From Pseudomonadota bacterium (GTDB lineage: Bacteria; Pseudomonadota; Gammaproteobacteria; Xanthomonadales; Xanthomonadaceae), in assembly GCA_023453655.1 (NCBI GenBank), contig JAEXTE010000377.1, forward strand, positions 1 to 8,803: a DNA stretch of 8,803 nucleotides. Reading direction: 5' to 3'. The notes under the pieces were generated by a model. It saw only the letters and a list, made by a program, of their open reading frames with translations, had not been told where the DNA came from and ran no database searches. Numbering within the stretch: position 1 is the stretch's first letter; every line of letters starts with the position of its first letter. A program made the position numbers and the translations under genes. Of the stretch, positions 1 through 8,803 are shown one piece after another.

Positions 1-2229
<2,229 letters not shown>

Positions 2230-2267
2230 GCGCCTGCCCCATCGGTCCTGGAGGAATCGTCATGCGG

Positions 2268-3641
2268 CTAGGATACCGCGGCGCCGCCGGCCTCCGCCGC
2301 GAGCGCCTGCAGCATGCCGCGGGCCTTGGCCCGGGTCTCGTCGAGTTCGCGCGCGGGGTCGGAGTCGGCCACGATCCCGGCGCCGGTACGGAAGCGCAGC
2401 TGCGCGCCTTCGACCTCGGCGCTGCGGATCAGGATGTTGAGGTCGAGGTCGCCATCGCGGTTCAGCCAGCCCATCGCACCGGTGTAGGCGCCGCGGCCGC
2501 CGCCTTCGAGTTCGGCGATCACCTGCATGCAGCGCACCTTGGGGCAGCCGGTGATCGTGCCGCCGGGGAACGTGGCCGCGACCACCTCGCCGGGACTGGC
2601 GTCGGGCCGCAGCCGCCCGCGCACGTTGCTGACGATGTGGTGCACGTGCGCGTAGCTCTCGATGGTCATCAGCTCGTCCACCTCGACGCTGCCCGGCACG
2701 CAGACGCGGCCCAGGTCGTTGCGCTCCAGGTCGACCAGCATCACGTGCTCGGCGCGTTCCTTGGGATGGCCGATCAGCTCGCGCACGCGCGCCGCGTCGT
2801 CGTCGCCGGGCAGGCGCGGACGGGTGCCGGCGATGGGGCGGGTCTCGACCACGTCGCCACGCACCGAGACCAGGCGTTCGGGCGACGCGCTGGCCACCGC
2901 GAAGCCGGCGCCCGCGTACAGTCCGGCGAAAGGCGCGGGGTTGGCCTGGCGCATGCGTGCGTACAGCCGCGCCGGATCCAGTGCGGCGGCGAAGCGTGCC
3001 CGCCAGCCGCGCGAGAGATTGACCTGGAATACGTCGCCCGCGGCGAGGTAGTCGAGGATGCGGGCGACGCCCTCGGTGAAACGCGCTGGCGCATCCTCCT
3101 CGACCGCCAGTGGCGGCGCCCAGTCCGGCAGGGGCGCGAGCAGGGCAGCCGCCGCCAGGTCGGCCTCGAGCGCCCCCAGCATCGCGTCCTGGCCGGGTTC
3201 CGCCACGGCCACGCATTCGCCGCTGGCGTGGTCGCGCAGGACCGCGGCCGGACAGCGCAGCGCCTGTGCCACCGGCAGGGCGCCCGCCGCGGACGGCAGG
3301 CGCAGCACCGGCTCGACCTGGCGCGCGAGTTCATAGCCCAGCAGCAGCGCCCAGCCGCCGCGGAACGGCCAGCGCGGCTCCTCGCGCGGCAGCCGCAGCG
3401 CGCGCCAGGCGGCATCGAGCGCATCGAGGAAACCACCGGCCAGCGCCGCGCCAGTTCCATCGCGGGTGGCGCCATCGTCGCCGAGCGTCAGCGATTCGCC
3501 GCTGGCGGCGAGCAGCAGGTCCCAGCGCGCCTGCGCGGTGCCGTGCGCAACCGACTGCAGCAGCACCGGATAACGGCCCGGATCGAGGCGTTGCAGCGCC
3601 AGCAGGTCGGTATCGGGCGGTAGCGGCCTGCTGATCAGCAC
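2268..3641 (-). CDS. pabB: Aminodeoxychorismate synthase component I
   Basis: PabB converts chorismate and ammonia (delivered by the glutaminase PabA, not in this window) to 4-amino-4-deoxychorismate on the way to p-aminobenzoate and folate. The GTG at 3641 gives 457 residues, close to the 453 of E. coli PabB. A GTG at 3701 would give 477, and neither has a strong ribosome site. An N-terminal alpha/beta region is followed by the chorismate-binding domain (about 185-450). That domain has GDVFQVNLS (202-210), ASPERLVS (252-259), PIAGTRPR (269-276), HVMLVDLERNDLGR (299-312), FPGGTITGCPK (358-368) and GAGIVADSDP (420-429). GGTITGCPK is PabB-like, whereas TrpE usually reads AGTxSGAPK. Alanine 271 stands where E. 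coli PabB has its active-site lysine K274 (PIKGT). Anthranilate synthase is the main alternative, but length, context and motif spectrum favour PabB. It follows fabF and precedes mltG. Confidence 0.9.
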   Translation of the reverse strand: MLISRPLPPDTDLLALQRLDPGRYPVLLQSVAHGTAQARWDLLLAASGESLTLGDDGATRDGTGAALAGGFLDALDAAWRALRLPREEPRWPFRGGWALLLGYELARQVEPVLRLPSAAGALPVAQALRCPAAVLRDHASGECVAVAEPGQDAMLGALEADLAAAALLAPLPDWAPPLAVEEDAPARFTEGVARILDYLAAGDVFQVNLSRGWRARFAAALDPARLYARMRQANPAPFAGLYAGAGFAVASASPERLVSVRGDVVETRPIAGTRPRLPGDDDAARVRELIGHPKERAEHVMLVDLERNDLGRVCVPGSVEVDELMTIESYAHVHHIVSNVRGRLRPDASPGEVVAATFPGGTITGCPKVRCMQVIAELEGGGRGAYTGAMGWLNRDGDLDLNILIRSAEVEGAQLRFRTGAGIVADSDPARELDETRAKARGMLQALAAEAGGAAVS

Positions 3642-3765
3642 CCTGGACTCGCTTGCATGATGTGGCGGTTGCGACGCGGAACGGACCTCGCCCGCCGGCA
3701 CAGGCCGCCAGCGGACGCGAGCCGGGACGCCGACGGCACCACTGGCCCGCGCCGCGGCGCCGGGA

Positions 3766-5004
<1,239 letters not shown>

Positions 5005-5010
5005 GGTCGG

Positions 5011-5020
5011 CTCTCTCCTC
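5011..5020 (-). promoter_or_regulatory. Strong ribosome-binding site of fabF
   Basis: The minus strand reads GAGGAGAGAG here, ending a few bases before the fabF ATG at 5004. It is the best Shine-Dalgarno in the window and decides the start against upstream in-frame candidates. Just upstream, GATGC (5034-5038) and GCATC (5021-5025) could pair beside it, as an alternative to the 5034-5061 hairpin. Confidence 0.8.
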
Positions 5021-5033
5021 GATGCATGCATGG

Positions 5034-5159
5034 GCATCGCGCCGCGGGCGCCGCGCGATGCAAAACGCACGAGGCCGCATCGCGGCCCCGGGTTGTTACG
5101 GATCGGCCCGACGGGCCGATGCAATCGCTTCGGGACCACGCCCGGCCATCGGCCGGGCG
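5034..5159 (-). other. Four consecutive hairpins in the acpP-fabF spacer
   Basis: The 168-bp gap between acpP and fabF is nearly filled by inverted repeats. In transcript order they are: 5139-5159, a perfect 9-bp stem with a 3-nt loop (GAT); 5102-5120, a perfect 8-bp stem (ATCGGCCC / GGGCCGAT) with a 3-nt loop (GTC); 5070-5090, a 9-bp stem with one G-U pair and a GAT loop; and 5034-5061, a perfect 9-bp stem (GCATCGCGC / GCGCGATGC) with a 10-nt loop. The stems are seen directly. A role in stabilising the acpP message, or in lowering read-through into fabF, is inference. Confidence 0.6.
5061..5090 (-). terminator. Possible weak intrinsic terminator or attenuator after acpP
   Basis: The 9-bp GC stem at 5070-5090 is followed in the minus-strand transcript by TGCGTTTTGC, with only four T residues in a row. 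That is too poor for a confident intrinsic terminator, but it could give partial termination so that the small, abundant acpP message exceeds fabF. Confidence 0.25.
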
Positions 5160-5172
5160 CGGCCGCCGGGAC

Positions 5173-5412
5173 TCACGCCTTGACGTGGGCCTTGATGTAG
5201 TCGATCGCCTGCTGCACCGAGGTGATCTTCTCGGCTTCTTCGTCGGGGATCTCGCACTCGAACTCTTCTTCGAGCGCCATCACCAGTTCGACGGTGTCGA
5301 GCGAGTCCGCGCCGAGGTCGTCGACGAAGGAAGCGCTGGCGCTGACCTCCTCTTCCTTGACGCCCAGTTGTTCGACCACGATCTTCTTGACGCGTTCTTC
5401 GATGCTGCTCAT
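5173..5412 (-). CDS. acpP: Acyl carrier protein
   Basis: AcpP is the small acidic cytosolic carrier that holds growing acyl chains as thioesters on a 4'-phosphopantetheine arm and presents them to FabD, FabH, FabG and FabF. The 79-residue length is typical. The DSL motif (36-38) contains Ser37, the residue modified by holo-ACP synthase, inside [21 protein letters not shown], the usual recognition helix. The protein is rich in Glu and Asp, as expected. The ATG at 5412 has GGAG 9 nt upstream, and the next in-frame extension upstream (to 5553) is not ACP-like. Its own 194-bp leader and structured 3' spacer suggest expression separate from its neighbours; acpP is usually one of the most abundant messages in this operon. 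Confidence 0.98.
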   Translation of the reverse strand: MSSIEERVKKIVVEQLGVKEEEVSASASFVDDLGADSLDTVELVMALEEEFECEIPDEEAEKITSVQQAIDYIKAHVKA

Positions 5413-5606
5413 TGGCTCTGGCTCCGCGGAGGCTGTTACGTTGACAAGTGTAAGGTCTGATCCGGGGCGAGGATAGCGCGTTGCCGCTGCGCGGCCCCGG
5501 GGCGGTCGGGCGTGTCGCAACAGGCGACAACGCATTCCCTTTGAAATCGGCAACTTAGGAACGCACCGCGACCAGGGTCTCGACGCGCTCCGGAAGGCGT
5601 TCCGGC
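5413..5606 (-). promoter_or_regulatory. acpP leader, probable internal promoter region
   Basis: The 194-bp gap between fabG and acpP has two patches clearly richer in A/T than the surroundings: 5535-5568 (reading CTAAGTTGCCGATTTCAAAG on the minus strand) and 5437-5460 (ACCTTACACTTGTCAACG). Short stems lie at 5513-5529 (TGTCGC / GCGACA) and 5483-5495 (GCCGC / GCGGC). I could not find a -35/-10 pair with good spacing, so an internal acpP promoter is inferred from position and composition only. Confidence 0.35.
5590..5605 (-). other. Hairpin directly after the fabG stop
   Basis: A perfect 6-bp inverted repeat (CCGGAA / TTCCGG) with a 4-nt spacer starts 1 nt beyond the fabG TGA. There is no T-tract, so it is not a convincing terminator. 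It resembles the stop-proximal stems of fabF, fabD, acpP and fabH in this window. Confidence 0.35.
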
Positions 5607-6350
5607 TCAGGGCATGTACATGCCGCCGTTGACGTGGATGGTTTCACCGGTGATGTAACCGGCGCCGGGTCCGGCGAGGAAGGCCACCGCGTTGGCGATG
5701 TCCGCCGCCTGGCCCAGTCGCGCAAGCGCGATCTGGCCCACCAGGCCCTTCTTCACTTCCTCGGGCAGCGCGGCGGTCATGTCGGTTTCGATGAAGCCGG
5801 GCGCGACCACGTTGACGGTCACGCCGCGCGAACCGATCTCCTTGGCCAGCGACTTGCTGAAGGCGATGATGCCGGCCTTGGCGGCGGCGTAGTTGGTCTG
5901 GCCGGCGTTGCCGGTCACCCCGATCACCGAGGCGATGTTGATGATGCGGCCCTTGCGCGCCTTCATCATCCCGCGCATCGCCGCCTTGGACGAGCGGTAG
6001 ACGCTGGTGAGGTTGGTGTCGAGGATGGCCTGCCAGTCCTCGTCGCTCATGCGCATCAGCAGGCCGTCGCGGGTGATGCCGGCGTTGTTGACCAGGATCG
6101 ACAGCGGGCTGATCTCCTTGCCGATGGACTCGACCAGCGCCTCGACCTGGCCGGGCACCGACACGTCGAGCACGCGGCCATGGCCGCCGTGCGCGGACAG
6201 GCGTTCGCCGATCGCGCTGGCGCCCGATTCGGATGTGGCCGTGCCGATCACGGTCGCGCCGCGCGCGGCCAGCGTGTCGGCGATGGCTGCGCCGATGCCG
6301 CGGCTGGCGCCGGTGACGAGCGCGATCTCGCCCTTGAGTTCCTGGGTCAT
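5607..6350 (-). CDS. fabG: 3-oxoacyl-[acyl-carrier-protein] reductase
   Basis: FabG uses NADPH to reduce 3-ketoacyl-ACP to (R)-3-hydroxyacyl-ACP after each condensation. The 247-residue product is a classical short-chain dehydrogenase/reductase of the usual length. It shows the cofactor loop TGASRGIG (13-20), NNAG (88-91), the catalytic triad Ser141 (NIASVIG), Tyr154 and Lys158 (NYAAAK), and the PGFIETDM stretch (184-191). The C-terminus ends in the family-typical [13 protein letters not shown]. The ATG at 6350 has AGGA about 4-5 nt upstream. The same frame is open back to 6608, but that extension falls across the fabD end and does not resemble FabG, so it is rejected. It lies 118 bp after fabD and 194 bp before acpP, the standard order. 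Confidence 0.98.
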   Translation of the reverse strand: MTQELKGEIALVTGASRGIGAAIADTLAARGATVIGTATSESGASAIGERLSAHGGHGRVLDVSVPGQVEALVESIGKEISPLSILVNNAGITRDGLLMRMSDEDWQAILDTNLTSVYRSSKAAMRGMMKARKGRIINIASVIGVTGNAGQTNYAAAKAGIIAFSKSLAKEIGSRGVTVNVVAPGFIETDMTAALPEEVKKGLVGQIALARLGQAADIANAVAFLAGPGAGYITGETIHVNGGMYMP

Positions 6351-6432
6351 CTGTTCCTGCCTGTCTTGGATCTGGAGCGTGGCTGCGGGGATTGTCGCGG
6401 AAGAGGCGGGTCGAAGGCCAATCGGGCCTGTG

Positions 6433-6466
6433 CCCGGCGTTGCGCCAACGTGCCCCGCGCGCCGGG
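6433..6466 (-). other. Stem-loop in the fabD-fabG spacer
   Basis: Just past the fabD stop (6469-6471), CCCGGCG (6433-6439) and CGCCGGG (6460-6466) form a 7-bp outer stem that encloses a smaller CGTTG / CAACG stem (6438-6450). The two overlap by two bases, so they partly compete. No T-run follows. The rest of the 118-bp gap holds the fabG ribosome site and a weak AGGCC / GGCCT stem (6415-6429). Confidence 0.35.
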
Positions 6467-6468
6467 AC

Positions 6469-7413
6469 TCAGGCCTTCCAGTCACCGAGCGCCGCGTCGA
6501 ACTCGGCGGGTGCGCCGATGGCCCTCGCGTCGAGCGACTTGTCGATGCGCTTGGCCAGGCCGGTGAGCACCTTGCCCGGGCCGCATTCGGCGACACGCGT
6601 GGCGCCATTGGCCGCCAGCGCCTGCACGCAGCCGGTCCACTGCACCGGGAGGTAGAGCTGGCGCACGAGGGCGTCGCGGATCGCCTGCACGCCCTGGTGC
6701 ACTTCGGCGTCGACGTTCTGCACCACCGGGATCGACGGCTCGCTCCACGCCAGATCGGCCATCGCCTGCGACAGGCGGTTGGCCGCCTCGCGCATCAGCG
6801 GCGTGTGCGACGGCACGCTGACCGCCAGCCTCACCGCCTTGCGCACGCCGCGTTCGGCCAGCAGCGCCAGGGCGCGGTCGACCGCCGCGGCATGGCCGCC
6901 GATCACGATCTGGCCGGGGGAATTGTGGTTGGCCGGCACCACGACCTCGTCGCCGGACGCCTCGCGGCAGACCTCGTCGAGCAGCGCGTCCTCGGCGCCG
7001 ATCACGGCGGCCATCGCGCCGGTGCCGGCAGGCGCCGCATCCTGCATCAGCTGGCCGCGCAGGCGCACCAGGCGCGCGCCGTCCTCCAGCGACAGCGCGC
7101 CGGCGGCGACCAGCGCGGCGTACTCGCCCAGGCTGTGGCCGGCCAACTGCGCCGGGCGCGCCCCGCCCTGCGCCAGCCACGCGCGCCACACGGCCACGCC
7201 CGCGGCCAACAGCGCCGGCTGGGTGAACTCGGTGCGATTGAGCTGTTCCTCGGGCCCCGTCTGCGCCAGCGACCACAGGTCCGCGTCCGCCCCGTGCGAG
7301 GCTTCGGCGAAGGTGTCGCGCACCAGGGAATGGCGCTCGGCCAGTTCGGCGAGCATGCCCAGCGACTGCGAGCCCTGCCCGGGGAACACGAACGCGAGTT
7401 GTGGATCGGTCAC
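6469..7413 (-). CDS. fabD: Malonyl-CoA:ACP transacylase
   Basis: FabD moves the malonyl group from malonyl-CoA to holo-ACP, supplying the extender unit for FabH and FabF. The 314-residue product has the N-terminal FVFPGQGSQ motif (8-16), the nucleophile Ser94 in GHSLGEY, Arg119 in the VRLRG helix that should bind the malonyl carboxylate, NHNSPGQIVIGG (162-173), and His203 in VPSHTPLM, the partner of the serine. Spacing matches E. coli FabD with an offset of about two residues. The GTG at 7413 is chosen because the family starts just before FVFPGQGSQ, and a GGA lies 7 nt upstream. A TTG at 7455 would add 14 residues that lack family support. It is separated from fabH by an unusually long 330-bp gap. 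Confidence 0.97.
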   Translation of the reverse strand: MTDPQLAFVFPGQGSQSLGMLAELAERHSLVRDTFAEASHGADADLWSLAQTGPEEQLNRTEFTQPALLAAGVAVWRAWLAQGGARPAQLAGHSLGEYAALVAAGALSLEDGARLVRLRGQLMQDAAPAGTGAMAAVIGAEDALLDEVCREASGDEVVVPANHNSPGQIVIGGHAAAVDRALALLAERGVRKAVRLAVSVPSHTPLMREAANRLSQAMADLAWSEPSIPVVQNVDAEVHQGVQAIRDALVRQLYLPVQWTGCVQALAANGATRVAECGPGKVLTGLAKRIDKSLDARAIGAPAEFDAALGDWKA

Positions 7414-7456
7414 GCCAACATCCGGGGAAAAACGAGGGCGCGATGATACGGGCAAA

Positions 7457-7498
7457 CCCCGGACCCCGTCTGTACCGGGGCGTATGCACAGCCCCCGG
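7457..7498 (-). promoter_or_regulatory. Possible pair of mutually exclusive hairpins upstream of fabD
   Basis: CCCCGG at 7457-7462, CCGGGG at 7475-7480 and CCCCGG at 7493-7498 lie 18 nt apart. The middle arm can pair with either outer arm, in both cases with a 6-bp stem and a 12-nt loop. Such a switchable layout is what a leader attenuator would need. The fabD start is 44 nt farther downstream. No ligand-binding fold or leader peptide is recognised. Confidence 0.25.
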
Positions 7499-7654
7499 CA
7501 GTGCCGTTATCGCCGTCGATGCAGCGCCCATCGCACTGGAACATCGCCCATCGTCGAAAGCCCTCCACGCGGCACGACGTCGACGCCGCGACCGGGCCAT
7601 CAGAGCATGCGCCTGGGAATCCGGGGGCAGGCGCGAGAACGCAGCGCAGCACGG

Positions 7655-7672
7655 CTCCGCAGCGCTGCGGAG
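7655..7672. repeat. 18-bp perfect palindrome CTCCGCAGCGCTGCGGAG
   Basis: The sequence equals its own reverse complement over 18 bp. It lies about 70 bp past the fabH stop, within noncoding DNA. It could be an operator for a dimeric regulator or a hairpin in RNA. An overlapping GCAGCGC / GCGCTGC pair (7641-7647 and 7662-7668) offers a competing fold. Confidence 0.5.
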
Positions 7673-7743
7673 GATCGCGCCGCAGCGACACAACAACCAG
7701 AAGTGCAGCAGCGCCGCACGCGGCGCCATCGACCCTGCTTCGC

Positions 7744-8727
7744 TCAGTAGCGCAGCAGCGCCGAGCCCCAGGTGAAACCGCCGCCAAAGGCCTCGAGCAG
7801 CAGCAGCTGGCCGCGCTGCACCTTGCCCGAGCGCACCGCCTCGTCCAGCGCCAGCGGCACCGAACCCGAGGAGGTGTTGCCGTGCCTGTCGACGGTCACG
7901 ACCACGCGGTCCATCGGCATCTCCAGGCGCTTGGCCGTGGCCTCGATGATGCGCAGGTTGGCCTGGTGCGGGATCAGCCAGTCGATGTCGTGGCGGTCCA
8001 GGCCGTTGGCCTCGAGCGTTTCCTCCACGACCGAGTCCAGCGCCTTCACTGCGTACTTGAACACGTCGCTGCCCGACATCTGGATGCGCACGCCGGCGTT
8101 CTTGGCGTCCTCGTCGAAACCGGCCGACACGCCCACCGGGTTCCACAGCAGTTCCTTCTTGCTGCCGTCGGCATGCAGGTGGGTGCTGAGGATGCCGGTT
8201 TCGGAGTCGGCCTTGAGGACCACCGCGCCCGCGCCGTCGCCGAACAGCACGCAGGTGGTGCGTTCGGTCCAGTCGACCATGCGGGTCAGGGTTTCCGCGC
8301 CCACCACCAGGACGGTCTTCACGTCGCCGGAGCGGATGAACTTGTCGGCGACCGACAGCGCGTACAGGAAACCGGAGCAGGCGGCGTTGACATCGAACGC
8401 GCCGCAGCCGGCGATGCCCAGCCGCTGCTGCAGCAGGCAGGCCGAGGACGGGAAGATGAGGTCGGGCGTGGTGGTGCCGACGATGATCATGTCGATCTCG
8501 TCGACGCCGGTGCCCGCCGCCTCCAGCGCGCGCACGGCGGCGTGGTAGGCGAGGTCCACGGTGGTCTCGCCCTCGGCCGCGACGTGCCGCTCACGGATGC
8601 CGGTGCGCGAGGCGATCCACTCGTCGCTGGTGTCGACGATCCTGGACAGGTCGTCGTTGGTCAGCACCTTGCTGGGCAGGTAGCTGCCGGTCCCGGCGAT
8701 ACGTGAATAGATCCGCGCGCTGCTCAT
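7744..8727 (-). CDS. fabH: 3-oxoacyl-[acyl-carrier-protein] synthase III (KAS III)
   Basis: FabH starts fatty-acid synthesis by condensing an acyl-CoA primer (acetyl-CoA in E. coli, branched primers in some bacteria) with malonyl-ACP. The 327-residue length fits. The active-site triad is present: Cys117 in NAACSGF, His254 in IPHQANLRI (252-260) and Asn284 in [10 protein letters not shown]. The N-terminus has the usual GTGSYLP stretch (12-18) and [14 protein letters not shown] (34-47), and the C-terminus has [16 protein letters not shown]. The ATG at 8727 is the natural family start; an AGAGGG lies 11 nt upstream, slightly far. The primer preference cannot be read from the sequence. It is the first gene of the visible cluster; plsX and rpmF often come before it but are not visible. 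Confidence 0.98.
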   Translation of the reverse strand: MSSARIYSRIAGTGSYLPSKVLTNDDLSRIVDTSDEWIASRTGIRERHVAAEGETTVDLAYHAAVRALEAAGTGVDEIDMIIVGTTTPDLIFPSSACLLQQRLGIAGCGAFDVNAACSGFLYALSVADKFIRSGDVKTVLVVGAETLTRMVDWTERTTCVLFGDGAGAVVLKADSETGILSTHLHADGSKKELLWNPVGVSAGFDEDAKNAGVRIQMSGSDVFKYAVKALDSVVEETLEANGLDRHDIDWLIPHQANLRIIEATAKRLEMPMDRVVVTVDRHGNTSSGSVPLALDEAVRSGKVQRGQLLLLEAFGGGFTWGSALLRY

Positions 8728-8803
8728 CTCGTGGATGGCCCTCTGGTGGAAGCGGGGCGGCCCGCGCCCCCGGCCCCGCCGGCGCGGCCCCCGGCCCGGG
8801 CCC
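8728..8803 (-). other. Leader of fabH with a pure G/C tract
   Basis: The 76 bp upstream of fabH to the window edge contain no recognisable gene end. Bases 8752-8803 (52 bp) hold no A or T at all. On the minus strand this gives six runs of three to five G separated by short C-rich pieces, so strong RNA structure or a G-quadruplex is possible. No plsX C-terminus can be recognised. Confidence 0.4.

Larger units (their letters stand above)
7414..7743 (-). other. 330-bp fabH-fabD spacer with several inverted repeats
   Basis: No gene is supported in this gap. In transcript order it holds: a 7-bp stem at 7711-7726 (GCGCCGC / GCGGCGC) soon after the fabH stop, followed by a T-rich but not T-run stretch; an 18-bp perfect palindrome at 7655-7672; a 6-bp stem at 7568-7590 (CGCGGC / GCCGCG) with an 11-nt loop; the 9-bp direct repeat CGCCCATCG at 7525-7533 and 7545-7553; and a three-armed CCCCGG / CCGGGG / CCCCGG array at 7457-7498 that allows two exclusive hairpins ahead of fabD. 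I found no convincing -35/-10 pair. A leader or internal promoter for fabD is inference. Confidence 0.4.

Noticed and set aside
2262..3623. Long open frame on the plus strand (453 codons) opposite pabB
   Set aside because: It is antisense to a well-supported pabB and its product is a low-complexity Arg/Ala/Gly/His mixture with no domain, as expected from GC-rich codon use on the other strand.
2268..3641. Reading pabB as trpE because of PIAGT
   Set aside because: The GGTITGCPK motif, length near 457 residues and position in the fab-mltG cluster fit PabB better; the alanine is reported as an oddity instead.
5061..5090. Confident rho-independent terminator after acpP
   Set aside because: The stem is good but only four T residues follow and not directly, so it is listed only as a weak candidate.
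6007..7446. Long open frame on the plus strand (479 codons) opposite fabD and fabG
   Set aside because: It is a shadow of fabD and fabG; no domain and no plausible ribosome site seen.
7410..7787. Possible small gene in the fabH-fabD gap (125 codons, minus strand)
   Set aside because: It starts inside the fabH 3' end in another frame, ends inside fabD, is rich in Cys and Arg without pattern, and shows no ribosome site.
6482..8146. Minus-strand open frame of 554 codons running from inside fabH through the gap into fabD
   Set aside because: It is out of frame with both real genes, and its composition in the fabD and fabH parts is that of a frame-shifted shadow. The gap portion (starting MAPRAALLHFWLL) is mildly hydrophobic but has no independent support.
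8728..8803. plsX C-terminus upstream of fabH
   Set aside because: plsX commonly precedes fabH and no stop codon excludes it in one frame, but nothing in the 76 bp resembles PlsX and composition is pure G/C, so it cannot be supported.

Overview
The window is a GC-rich (roughly 70% by eye) stretch of bacterial chromosome. Every gene I can support lies on the minus strand. Read right to left in the direction of transcription, it is the conserved fatty-acid synthesis cluster fabH, fabD, fabG, acpP, fabF, followed by pabB, mltG, tmk and the 5' part of holB. The gene order matches the gammaproteobacterial fab-acp-mltG-tmk-holB cluster. pabB, not pabC, sits between fabF and mltG. From the GC content, that pabB placement and the protein wording, I infer a Lysobacter/Xanthomonas-type member of the Xanthomonadaceae; no sequence search was run.

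The right half (about 8727 down to 3766) is the type II fatty-acid synthase core. FabD loads malonate onto ACP, FabH makes the first condensation with acetyl-CoA, FabG reduces the 3-keto group, FabF elongates, and AcpP carries the chain. All active-site residues looked for are present. These genes are separated by gaps of 118 to 330 bp, and each stop codon lies in or close to a GC-rich inverted repeat. The acpP-fabF gap is almost filled by four hairpins, and the fabH-fabD gap is unusually long (330 bp).

The left half (about 3641 down to 1) is packed differently. pabB (folate precursor) is 38 bp from mltG (septal/lateral peptidoglycan terminase). mltG overlaps tmk by 4 bp (GTGA), and tmk overlaps holB by 4 bp (ATGA), which suggests translational coupling. 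The cluster therefore links lipid, folate, cell-wall, dTTP and replication functions, all needed for growth.

I found no mobile element, CRISPR array, tRNA, rRNA or obviously novel system. The points worth a second look are the HolB without its zinc-binding cysteines, the PIAGT motif in PabB, the structured spacers of the fab genes, possible competing hairpins upstream of fabD, and a 52-bp pure G/C leader in front of fabH.
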